Positions 24,107-33,113 of a stretch of DNA of 43,279 nt are shown one piece after another. Numbering within the stretch: position 1 is the first letter of the stretch; each line of letters opens with the position of its first letter. Source of the DNA: Bacteroidales bacterium UBA3844 (GTDB lineage Bacteria > Bacteroidota > Bacteroidia > Bacteroidales > Paludibacteraceae); the NCBI GenBank assembly GCA_002392915.1, contig DGHQ01000029.1, forward strand, positions 1 to 43,279, written 5' to 3'. The notes below the pieces were generated by a model. The model was not told where the DNA came from and did no database searches. It saw only the letters and a program-made list of their open reading frames with translations. The position numbers were made by a program, and so were the translations under genes.

Positions 24107-24169
24107 CATATTAAAGTAAATCGCTTTAGGAATATGGACAAGGAACTTAACATAAAAGGACTTAATATT

Positions 24170-27100
24170 ATGCAATCTATTCGTATGGTTGCAGTATTGT
24201 TAATGATGTTTAATTTTTTGACACCATCGTATGCTGCATTGACTGGAAATGGCACAAAAAATAATCCTTATATTATTGATGAACCAAAAGATTTGCCTGA
24301 TTTGAGGGATGAAATTTCAACTAATCAAGGTAAATTTTTATATGTTAAACAGACTGCTGATATTGATTTGACAGAATTGTCAAATAAGAATGATAGACCG
24401 CCATTGCCACTTGCTGCAACAGCTTGGTCAGGAGGAAGAAAGAAAAGACTGGTAAATTCAGATACATATTTTTTAGGCGAATATGATGGAGACGGTCATA
24501 TTATTTCAAATTGGAAAGTGTTAAAAGATAAAATGGAAGGGTCTACAGGTTCTTTCTGCATTTCAATGTTTGGAAGAATTGGAGATGAAAATGAATCAAA
24601 ATCAGTCATTAAAAATCTGAATATTGTTGGATTTGAATTAGAAATGCCATCAAATGGTGGTGCACAACCTGGTTTTTCATTTATAGCGGGAGAGGCGGAT
24701 AATACAGATATAATAAATTGCCATATTAGGAATTCTATAGTTAAGGGAGACGGCAATTTTTATTTTGGAGCTATTGTTGCTAATAATAATAGTGCGAATA
24801 TATCTGATTGCAGTGTAAGAGATTGTGATTTCACACCTTCAAATGGAGTAAGAAACGTAAGTAATGTTGGCTCGTTATGTGGGTCTAATTCAGGAACTAT
24901 TAAGAATTGTTTTGCACACAATGTGACCTTAAACGGAGAAAATTATGTGGGAGGTCTAATTGGTGAAATGTTAGCAGGTTCTGTTGAAACATGTGGTTTT
25001 AATGGAAAAATAAAAAGTTCATTTCCCATTCAAAATTCTGGAGGTTTGTGCGGAAGAATAAAAGAAGGGTCTTTCATCAACTGTTTTACAGTATATGATA
25101 ATGCTGGTCAGATATGGGATGGAGCAAATTCATTTGGTGGACTTATTGGAGATGTGACAAAAGAAGCTGTTTTGACAGTTAGAAATTGTTATGCTTTTCC
25201 TATGATAGAAATAGGGGATAATTGTGACTATGTTAATTATTTTGTTGGTCATGATAATAACAGTGTCATAGATGATCCAAATCGTATTTTTGAGTCTTGT
25301 TATTGTTATGACAATGCATTTGGAAATGGATTTAGACCCAAGGATGGTCAGGAAAATTATACAGCCGCATATAGAAATGAACATAAAATGTTTGTTAAGG
25401 ACATAGAGTTTATGCGTAGTGGTTGTCTGGCAGAAATACTAAGAGACTATCATATCGCAAATTTAAGTGGTGAAAATCAGTGGCGTGAAGACGTGGAATT
25501 TCAAAACGACACTTTGCCCGTTCTTCGTTTTATGGTAGATGAGTTGTATGATGTTGAGCCATTTTGCCATCCTGGAATTTATACATTATCCCATTCTGAG
25601 ACTGAAGATGTTTCTAGAATCAATGGACAATTGAAATATATTACAGATGATCAGACTGTTGAAGGTTGGAGTCATGGTCTTGAAGTGAAGGTTGGAGACG
25701 GTGATTGGGTGAGAATGATAAGTGTTGTTGATCTACCTAAGGGTAACATAATAGATTTTTACGAAGATTACTCATTTGACAAGAAAAAGACGACTGTTTA
25801 TAGAGCATTTGTTTTTAACCCAATGGATCCTGATCGTGTAGCCTATGGAAAAGTAGATACAATCAATGTCGGTTTATCTTCTGGACCTGACACCCTTTCT
25901 GGTTGCGACAGTATGAAATATGAAGGGAAATGGTTTTTCCCTAAAGATAATGGTAGCTATATTAATAGTTCAAACGAAGAAGTTATCATAAAGATTGGTA
26001 CGACAATAAGAACTGATATGCCATTAATTGAGGGTAATTGTGGTGCCAATTCAGTTGTTATAAACGGAGTGACATACGATTCCACAGGTATGTTTGTAGA
26101 TTCATTCAAGAATTTTACTGGTTGTATGACTTATAAATATCAGAAAGTAAAACTATATCCAACGCTTCCAGCAAAAGATTCTTTGAAAGTGTTCAGTATA
26201 GGTGAAATGAGTTATACTTATACACCACAGGGTGGAATTGCACCACAAACAGTAAAGGTTGGTTCGGAATATGTGTTAGAACCAACTGAATTGGTTGTTG
26301 ATCGTATTAATTATACTGGCAAAACATCATGTGATAGTGCGACAATTGTTGTAAAATATGTTATCCCTATCAAAATTACTAAGACAGAGAATGAAGAGTG
26401 GAGTTGTGAACCTGTTGTTTACAATGGAATTACTTACAAAAAAGATACTACAATAAATGATACGATCAAAACCGCTGATCCTTCAGTACCTGGTGGTATG
26501 TTATATGAAATTAGATCATACCATATAAAAGTAGCTGTTCCTGATACTGTTTTCACTACGAAGTCGCATTGTGGTGTCATTCGATATTTGTGTCCTGAAG
26601 GAATTTGTGAGACTACAGAACCATTTTATGATACTGTACTTGTTAAATCTACAATACCAGGATGTCAATGTCCTTCAAAAGTCACAATTACTCATAATGT
26701 TTTAGGAGAAAAACCGACTCGAGATACAAGTGTAATTAGTTGTGGACCTTATTTATATATAGATAAGATAGATACAACTTATTGGAACGAGAGTGGAGAT
26801 TATACTGTGACAAGAAGAGGTAATAATCCTGGCTCTTGCACTAATGATACATTAGTGACATATCATGTTACGATTATAGATCCGGTAACTTACAATGACA
26901 CCACAATTCATGGGTGTGGACGTGTTGTTTACAAGACATTATCTGGTGAAACTAAATTTTTTGAAAAATCTCAAGATTTTGTTGATGAAATAGATACTCC
27001 AGGCGGATGCTCTTCGAAGCGTACTGTCCATGTTTATGTACATAAATCAACTGATAAGAGTTCTATACTTCCGTCTTCTGGATGTGCTCCGTATCCATTT

Positions 27101-29887
27101 GTAAAATTAGATGGAGATACTATTTTGCTTGAAGCTGGCAGATACACAATAAAAGATACTTTAAAATCTACAGACGGATGTGGATGTGACAGTATAGTCA
27201 AGAGTTCGATTGTCGTTGTAGAGAATCCGATTATTTTGGAGGAAATTGTTAAAAATGGATGTGACGAGGTGACAATAGAAGGAACGAAATATACTAATGA
27301 TACTTCATTTGTTGTTGAAAAAAGAGACCCAAATATTTTTAAAGTATGTCGTAAACAGTTTCAGCCATATAAGGTGAATATCAATTCTTCTGTTGTAGAA
27401 TATTTTAACATTGATACTTGTGGATTCTATTCAAAAGGAGGAAAAACTTTGACTTCTTCAGGAATAATAGAGGTTTCTATGCCAACAGAAACAGATTGTG
27501 ATAATAAACAGATTTATAATGTACGTATTATAGAGCCACTTGAAATTGACTCTGTTGTCTATGCATGTGAAAACTATGTTCATAAGTATTATGACGGACG
27601 TCAAGAGATGGTCGTTGATGACGGTACTATTTTGATAGATAAAATTCAGAGCAAGGTTTGCTTGTGTGACAGCATTATCAGAAAGGTTACTGTACATATC
27701 AGCCATGATTCTGAAGAAAAGTTGCCTGTTGTGAACAATTGTGGACCTTACACTTATGTCAAGAAGTCTGACGGAAAGAAAATTTTGATTGAATCGTCTC
27801 AGATTGTTAAAGATACTTTGACTAATAAGTATGGATGTCATATTTATTATGAGACGGAAGTGAATATCATTCCTGTTGAGACTTTATATGACACTTTGGA
27901 CGCTTGTAAGGAATATCATTCTGTGGTTCCTGTATGGAATTATAATAATCTTCCTGTAGATGTTATAGTTGAGACTCCATCTATACAAACGGCTGAGTTG
28001 ATATTCTTGAAACCAAACACTTTGAATTCGGGTTGTATGGATACCACAAAACTATTCTTGACAGTTCATGGTGTTGGAAAAGAAACTTCAGATCCTGTTG
28101 TCGCATGTGATTCATATATTTATTATGATTTTGATGGTTCTCAAAAAGAGATCACATCAAATACAATTATTGTTGATACGTTGAAGAGCAAGGTCTGTGA
28201 TTGTGACAGTGTGATTTTGACTACAAATATCACAGTCAACAATTCTTATCCAGAGTCATTGCGTGAGACAAATAGACTTAGCGCTTGTGATTCTGTGAAA
28301 TATACAAATTCGAAAGGTGTGATTATGACATTCACGGATAATATACAGTTCCTTGACACATTCCAGATGAAGGAAACAGGATGTGACAGTGTTGTCATTG
28401 TCGACGTGAATGTTCCAAAATCAACAGGTAGTGTTACAATTTTGTCTGCATGTGGAGACACAACTCTATATGATGAATTGAACGGAAATTATCCTCATGA
28501 ATTTAAGGAGTCTGGTGTTTGGCGTCAGATATTGAGCAAGAATGAAGAAGGTTGTGATAATTATAAAGAATGGCATGTAAACATCACACCTACTCCACGA
28601 GACACCATATTTGAACATGGTTGTGGTGAGTTGTCATTCCGAGGAGATACATATACTTCGGAGAATGAAAAAGCGGCTTCTTTCAGTCTTGTTGTGACCG
28701 GAGCCACTAAATGTGATACAATTCATAATTATCTTTTGACAGTTTATCCAAAATATAATCATACGGAAGTTTTGGAGGCTTGTGATTCTGTTGTCAGAAA
28801 TGGAAAAGTCTACAAACAGTCTATAGTGTTTATGGATACTCTGTTGAGCCGAAATGATTGCGATAGTGTTATCAATGTTAATATTACCGTACACCAGTCA
28901 CCTGACATAAGAGATTATGTGTTCGGATGTAATGAGGTGAAATTTGTAGACGAGGATTATAATGGTGGTTTGCCGGTATATGTACACCATGATTCCACAA
29001 TATACGTTGATAAGGTCACAGACAAGGGTTGCTCATATCAATTGATCCAGCAGATTCAAGTAGGTTATCCATCATATTCTGTGACTGATGTTTTTGAGTG
29101 TTTCGATTCTCAATCAGGTTATGCTACTTACCGTGATTTGCATTTGACTTCTGACACTGTCATCTATGATACAGTTTCGTCGGAAAACAAGTGTGGTACT
29201 ATTGTCGCCAACATGGTCAATTTGGTGATGCCGGTTCATGACACTGTTTATGTTGATAGTTGCTTACGTATCACTTATGAGGATTCAACGTATATGGATT
29301 CTGCTGAGGTAATCAAAATATCAAAGACAGCTGAGATGGGATGTGACAGTTTCACACATGTCATGCTTAATGTGAACAAGTGTTTCCCTTATCCTGTGCT
29401 TGTAAATAAATATAATTGGATTTTGGTTTGCAACGACGTCATATTGGATGATGATAAATTTAAATTGAAATCGAACGTTAAATATAAATGGTATAAAGAC
29501 GACAGGTTGGTTTTGACAACTTCAGATTCATATTTTACAGAGGATAAGGAGTTGGATGGCTGTTATCAAGTAGGAATTGTCATTGATGGAGGTGATGAAT
29601 ATAAGTCTGATGTGGTTTGTATAGATGAAAACCATGGATATTCTATTTCTCCACAGCCAAATCCAGTAGAAAAACTTCAGCCGGTTACTATTATTTGTGA
29701 TTTCCCAGTTGAGGGTGTTGTGGGAACAAAAGTAGAAGTGTTTAATATGAAGGCTGAGAAGGTATATGTCTCAAAGGCTACTTCCAATGAGATTGTTATT
29801 CCAGGAATGACTGTATCTGGATATTATTTGGTTCGATTGACTACAGTCGCTGACAAAGTCTTGACGGCTAAATATATGGTTAAATAA
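24170..29887 (+). CDS. Giant surface protein: GLUG-like repeats, Cys-Asp-Ser repeat array, T9SS tail
   Basis: 1905 residues. The start at 24170 gives a signal peptide ending near SYAAL and has AAAGGA 9 bp upstream (24134 is an alternative). Residues 30-430 contain GLUG-like turns (for instance NYVGGLIGEMLAGSVETC and SFGGLIGDV), expected to form a beta-solenoid. From about 579 to 1725 come some 15 diverged repeats of 65-90 residues. Each opens with a Cys-containing strand (ACDSVKY type), has a middle IxDTL-like strand, and ends with GCDSV followed by a beta strand. Cys-Asp-Ser, -Thr or -Asn recurs over ten times. An Ig-like stretch (about 1735-1815) precedes a type A T9SS sorting domain (last ~82 residues, beginning SISPQPNP). 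Probably an adhesin or surface-layer fibre; no enzyme motif is seen. An outer-membrane barrel gene follows. Confidence 0.85.
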   Translation: MQSIRMVAVLLMMFNFLTPSYAALTGNGTKNNPYIIDEPKDLPDLRDEISTNQGKFLYVKQTADIDLTELSNKNDRPPLPLAATAWSGGRKKRLVNSDTYFLGEYDGDGHIISNWKVLKDKMEGSTGSFCISMFGRIGDENESKSVIKNLNIVGFELEMPSNGGAQPGFSFIAGEADNTDIINCHIRNSIVKGDGNFYFGAIVANNNSANISDCSVRDCDFTPSNGVRNVSNVGSLCGSNSGTIKNCFAHNVTLNGENYVGGLIGEMLAGSVETCGFNGKIKSSFPIQNSGGLCGRIKEGSFINCFTVYDNAGQIWDGANSFGGLIGDVTKEAVLTVRNCYAFPMIEIGDNCDYVNYFVGHDNNSVIDDPNRIFESCYCYDNAFGNGFRPKDGQENYTAAYRNEHKMFVKDIEFMRSGCLAEILRDYHIANLSGENQWREDVEFQNDTLPVLRFMVDELYDVEPFCHPGIYTLSHSETEDVSRINGQLKYITDDQTVEGWSHGLEVKVGDGDWVRMISVVDLPKGNIIDFYEDYSFDKKKTTVYRAFVFNPMDPDRVAYGKVDTINVGLSSGPDTLSGCDSMKYEGKWFFPKDNGSYINSSNEEVIIKIGTTIRTDMPLIEGNCGANSVVINGVTYDSTGMFVDSFKNFTGCMTYKYQKVKLYPTLPAKDSLKVFSIGEMSYTYTPQGGIAPQTVKVGSEYVLEPTELVVDRINYTGKTSCDSATIVVKYVIPIKITKTENEEWSCEPVVYNGITYKKDTTINDTIKTADPSVPGGMLYEIRSYHIKVAVPDTVFTTKSHCGVIRYLCPEGICETTEPFYDTVLVKSTIPGCQCPSKVTITHNVLGEKPTRDTSVISCGPYLYIDKIDTTYWNESGDYTVTRRGNNPGSCTNDTLVTYHVTIIDPVTYNDTTIHGCGRVVYKTLSGETKFFEKSQDFVDEIDTPGGCSSKRTVHVYVHKSTDKSSILPSSGCAPYPFVKLDGDTILLEAGRYTIKDTLKSTDGCGCDSIVKSSIVVVENPIILEEIVKNGCDEVTIEGTKYTNDTSFVVEKRDPNIFKVCRKQFQPYKVNINSSVVEYFNIDTCGFYSKGGKTLTSSGIIEVSMPTETDCDNKQIYNVRIIEPLEIDSVVYACENYVHKYYDGRQEMVVDDGTILIDKIQSKVCLCDSIIRKVTVHISHDSEEKLPVVNNCGPYTYVKKSDGKKILIESSQIVKDTLTNKYGCHIYYETEVNIIPVETLYDTLDACKEYHSVVPVWNYNNLPVDVIVETPSIQTAELIFLKPNTLNSGCMDTTKLFLTVHGVGKETSDPVVACDSYIYYDFDGSQKEITSNTIIVDTLKSKVCDCDSVILTTNITVNNSYPESLRETNRLSACDSVKYTNSKGVIMTFTDNIQFLDTFQMKETGCDSVVIVDVNVPKSTGSVTILSACGDTTLYDELNGNYPHEFKESGVWRQILSKNEEGCDNYKEWHVNITPTPRDTIFEHGCGELSFRGDTYTSENEKAASFSLVVTGATKCDTIHNYLLTVYPKYNHTEVLEACDSVVRNGKVYKQSIVFMDTLLSRNDCDSVINVNITVHQSPDIRDYVFGCNEVKFVDEDYNGGLPVYVHHDSTIYVDKVTDKGCSYQLIQQIQVGYPSYSVTDVFECFDSQSGYATYRDLHLTSDTVIYDTVSSENKCGTIVANMVNLVMPVHDTVYVDSCLRITYEDSTYMDSAEVIKISKTAEMGCDSFTHVMLNVNKCFPYPVLVNKYNWILVCNDVILDDDKFKLKSNVKYKWYKDDRLVLTTSDSYFTEDKELDGCYQVGIVIDGGDEYKSDVVCIDENHGYSISPQPNPVEKLQPVTIICDFPVEGVVGTKVEVFNMKAEKVYVSKATSNEIVIPGMTVSGYYLVRLTTVADKVLTAKYMVK

Positions 29888-29909
29888 TTGATGTTATTGT
29901 AATTAAACT

Positions 29910-30983
29910 ATGAATAGAGGTTTGTATAACATAAAGAGTATTCTTATGGTTGTTGCGACGTTGCTTATGCTGCTGTCGGTATCAACTGTGTCTGCTCGCA
30001 ACCCTCGTCGTCAGCCAACGAAAACATCTTTGCTTGTTGATCCAAAGATGTATGTGGGAAAAAAGTCATGGATATATACCTATAGGTTTTTCCCTGATTT
30101 GGATGGTAGACTTGTAGATTCGTCGAAGGTTCACAAGCCAGTTCCATTTATGCATCATCGTTTCTCATTCTTTGCTCAGGGTGGAATCGCTGGTTTTAGG
30201 ATGAATTCTAAACTTGTTGATTTTGACCAGAAAGGCGGATGGGGATTTGGCGCCAACTACACACATTTCTTCACCCCGTATTTTGGAGTGAAAACAGGTA
30301 TTGATTTGGTATATTCTACATCAATTGCAAAAGTCGGATCTTTTTCAGATGAGTATACTATTGTAGATTCAGAATTAGATGAGACTACATATAAATATTC
30401 AATTGGCGCAGTCGTTGAAAAGTTGAATCATTTGCAGCTTGAGGTTCCTATTATGCTTGACTTTAAGGAAAGCAGATTTGATTGTGGAATCGGCTTGAAA
30501 GTCGGTGTTCCACTGAAGGTGAAATATGATCAGGAAGCGGATGATGTTATTCAAACAGCGTATTATCCGGATTATGATGTGTTTGTAGATGATTCGTGGG
30601 TGTTAGGATGTGGAAATTTTGAGACTGTTTCAGAAAAAAGTTCATTTAAACAAACTCCTGTATTCGTTATGTTCACAGGTGATGCACAGTATTCATTTCC
30701 TATAGGAGATAAGTATTCTATTAGTGTAGGTGGCTATTGTGATTTTGCTTTTTTAGGAATATCTGCGAAAAAATCTCAGGATAGACATTATAAAAATATT
30801 GAAACTTATGACACAAACACATTGTTGACTGTCTCTAAATCAGTTCCTGTTGAGTTGGTGTCTGAAAGTGTTTTGTCGAGTCGAAATTTCAAGACCAACC
30901 AGAAGATCGTGAGTAATGTGCTCTTCATGAATTTTGGCTTAAGGGTTGCGTTTAATCTTAATTACGGACATGATAAATGGTAG
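29910..30983 (+). CDS. Outer-membrane beta-barrel protein (PorT-like fold)
   Basis: A 357-residue exported protein with a signal peptide ending near TVSARN. After an Arg-rich start and a proline-rich linker, alternating amphipathic strands begin at about residue 84 (FSFFAQGGIAGFRM, then GWGFGANYTHFFTPYFGVKTG). They close with FMNFGLRVAFNLNYG, the aromatic-rich ending of small Bacteroidetes outer-membrane barrels. It starts 22 bp after the giant repeat protein and ends 3 bp before the E1-like gene, so the three are likely co-transcribed. It may anchor or assist the neighbouring surface protein; that is inference from position. Confidence 0.8.
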   Translation: MNRGLYNIKSILMVVATLLMLLSVSTVSARNPRRQPTKTSLLVDPKMYVGKKSWIYTYRFFPDLDGRLVDSSKVHKPVPFMHHRFSFFAQGGIAGFRMNSKLVDFDQKGGWGFGANYTHFFTPYFGVKTGIDLVYSTSIAKVGSFSDEYTIVDSELDETTYKYSIGAVVEKLNHLQLEVPIMLDFKESRFDCGIGLKVGVPLKVKYDQEADDVIQTAYYPDYDVFVDDSWVLGCGNFETVSEKSSFKQTPVFVMFTGDAQYSFPIGDKYSISVGGYCDFAFLGISAKKSQDRHYKNIETYDTNTLLTVSKSVPVELVSESVLSSRNFKTNQKIVSNVLFMNFGLRVAFNLNYGHDKW

Positions 30984-30986
30984 CCT

Positions 30987-31703
30987 ATGGAAGAGAATAG
31001 ATATGAAAGACATTTTCTTTTGGATGGCTTTGATCGTGATGGACAGAAAAAACTTTCTGAAGCGAAAGTCCTGATAGTAGGTGTTGGCGGTCTTGGTTCT
31101 CCGGTAGCAATGTATCTTGCTTCTGCCGGAATTGGTAAAATAGGATTGATAGATGCTGATGTTGTCGACGTTACAAATCTACAGCGTCAGATTATTCATT
31201 CAGAATCATCAGTCGGGGTTGACAAGGTGGTATCCGCAAAGAGCAGAATAGCAGAGTTGAATTCGGAAACAGAGGTTATCACATATAATTTCTTTTTCGA
31301 CGTGAATAATGCAGAGTCTATTGCTGCTGAATACGATTTTATTGTGGACTGCGCTGACAATAATCCGACAAAGTTTCTCATAAATGATGTCTGTGTCAAA
31401 TTACGGAAGCCATTCTGCCATGGATCGATAACTGAATATAGTGGGCGAGTGTTCACACATATTCCGTCGACTGCATGCTATAGATGCCTTTTTGATGAAG
31501 ATGACGAGCCATCAAAAAAAAGAGGTGTGCTAGGAGCATCCGTTGGAATCATCGGCTCTATTCAGGCGACGGAAGTGATTAAATATTTTACGGGGATTGG
31601 AACCCTTCTAACTAATTCATTGTTAACTCTTGATGTCAGAACCATGAATTTTTTTAGACTTAAAATGAATCCTTCCGCAAAGTGTAATTGTCGTGAGATC
31701 TGA
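30987..31703 (+). CDS. E1-like adenylating enzyme (ThiF/MoeB/HesA family), catalytic Cys loop missing
   Basis: A 238-residue ATP-dependent activator of the ThiF/MoeB class, which adenylates the C-terminal glycine of a ubiquitin-like sulfur carrier. The nucleotide site GVGGLGSPV (32-40), the DADVVDVTNLQRQ block with Arg67, Lys80 in GVDK, and Asp121 in DCADN are intact. A zinc site is formed by CYRC (164-167) and a C-terminal CNC (233-235; usually CxxC). Between them, where ThiF and MoeB have a catalytic Cys just before AGV, this protein reads EPSKKRGVLG with no Cys. It may act by adenylation only, as MoeB does. No sulfur-carrier gene is visible. It is 3 bp after the barrel gene. Confidence 0.87.
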   Translation: MEENRYERHFLLDGFDRDGQKKLSEAKVLIVGVGGLGSPVAMYLASAGIGKIGLIDADVVDVTNLQRQIIHSESSVGVDKVVSAKSRIAELNSETEVITYNFFFDVNNAESIAAEYDFIVDCADNNPTKFLINDVCVKLRKPFCHGSITEYSGRVFTHIPSTACYRCLFDEDDEPSKKRGVLGASVGIIGSIQATEVIKYFTGIGTLLTNSLLTLDVRTMNFFRLKMNPSAKCNCREI

Positions 31704-31783
31704 CTTTTTTTGATAAAAGTGTTGAATGGATACTTATTAATTGGTCATTTTTTTGTAAATTGCGTAATAAACTTAATATGATA

Positions 31784-33094
31784 ATGAAACGATTATTTAT
31801 AAACATACTTTTCTCTATGTCATCACTTGCTCTGATGGCGCAGGTATACCAGTATCCGATGAATAAGATGGCGAGAGTGAATGGTAGGGAAGTGATGTTT
31901 GCATTTACACCTACTGCTACTCCATACGAAATCCCATTGTCGTCACGTGAGTTTCTTGAAAGATCTTTCATGCATAAAGAGATTTGTTTGCCGCCATATA
32001 AGTCTCATCCGACATGTTTTTTAGCCGTAGAGGGAATAGACAGGTTGGACAGTGTCTTCATTACTACAGGCAACAAAGTAGAGAAAATATTGTTTCTAAG
32101 TGATTCTATGAGTGTGTTGCAAGGTCAACAATTCTATGATGCAGAGGGTAAACTAACAGCTGAAGTTGCATTGAAATATGTCAATGATAAAGAGACTGAG
32201 CGTACGATTACTGTCAGCAACGGTGATAATGTCGTTTATAAAATAGGCCATAATGGTCCTGTGTCGATGGAAGCAAAGACTCAGTTCGGAAAAGAGTCAT
32301 TGACGTGGGTTTACAAGAATTCTATGCCTAATATGGCCACTCAGAGCGGAGGAAGAGGCAGAGAAAATGCTGTCTTTACATATACTCCTTTTAAGAAACT
32401 AAGTTCAATAAAATGGAAGTCGGGCAGAGGTACGATAGAGACTTTGTTTGAATATTCTGATTATGAGGCGTCTGTCATGAATCCGATATGCTTGGTTAAA
32501 GATGAGAAGTTGTCGGCTAAAATGGCATGGGATGTTTATAATGTTGAGTCGAATAAAAACCAAGCGTTGGTTCGTGTAAATAATCTTCAGGAAAAGAAAA
32601 TTTATGAAATCAATGGCGACAGCCGAGATTTGATTTCTTCATATTTATTGACATTCAAACCTTTTGCTAACATGAAAGGTGGCTCGAAAAATATGTTGAG
32701 CCATGTCTCTTATGAGGGATTGAGTGAAAGTTATCAGGAAAGTTATGACTATACAGGTGACCTTAAGATTTCTAAAGTGGTAAAGTCTGATAAGGTGATC
32801 GAGTATGAGTATAATGGGCTTGGCAATATCGCCAAAGTTATAATAACTCCAGCTATTGGCGATAAATCGGAAATTGTGTTCTATTACACAAACATTGAAG
32901 AAGAACGTCAACGTATTGCTGAAGAAAAAGCCAAGGCAGAAGCTGAAAGAATTGCAAGAGAAGAAGAGGAAAAGCGTTTGAAGGAGGAGGCAGAGGCTGT
33001 TGCAAAAGCTGCTGAAGCTGAAAAAAGATTTGAAGAGTCTCAATCACCTGAAGGTGAAAATTCAGATGCACCAACTTCTTCCGAAAGTAAGTGA
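31784..33094 (+). CDS. Exported protein with C-terminal charged coiled coil, unknown function
   Basis: 436 residues from the chosen ATG (an alternative is 31778). It opens with a signal peptide ending at LALMAQ. The mid part is strand-rich and includes YD-like repeats (LFEYSDYEAS, ESYDYTGDLKISKVV, IEYEYNGLGNIAKVI), loosely resembling Rhs-type folds but without their length. From about residue 375 an Arg/Glu/Ala helix (EEERQRIAEEKAKAEAERIA) runs to a Ser/Glu-rich end. It could be periplasmic. It ends 19 bp before ligA. I do not recognise a named family. Confidence 0.7.
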   Translation: MKRLFINILFSMSSLALMAQVYQYPMNKMARVNGREVMFAFTPTATPYEIPLSSREFLERSFMHKEICLPPYKSHPTCFLAVEGIDRLDSVFITTGNKVEKILFLSDSMSVLQGQQFYDAEGKLTAEVALKYVNDKETERTITVSNGDNVVYKIGHNGPVSMEAKTQFGKESLTWVYKNSMPNMATQSGGRGRENAVFTYTPFKKLSSIKWKSGRGTIETLFEYSDYEASVMNPICLVKDEKLSAKMAWDVYNVESNKNQALVRVNNLQEKKIYEINGDSRDLISSYLLTFKPFANMKGGSKNMLSHVSYEGLSESYQESYDYTGDLKISKVVKSDKVIEYEYNGLGNIAKVIITPAIGDKSEIVFYYTNIEEERQRIAEEKAKAEAERIAREEEEKRLKEEAEAVAKAAEAEKRFEESQSPEGENSDAPTSSESK

Positions 33095-33113
33095 TAAATC
33101 GATCCAACGAATA

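Noticed and set aside
25904..29344. CRISPR-like or DNA-level repeat in the giant gene
   Set aside because: The repeats are protein-level and diverged; the DNA lacks identical direct repeats with spacers.
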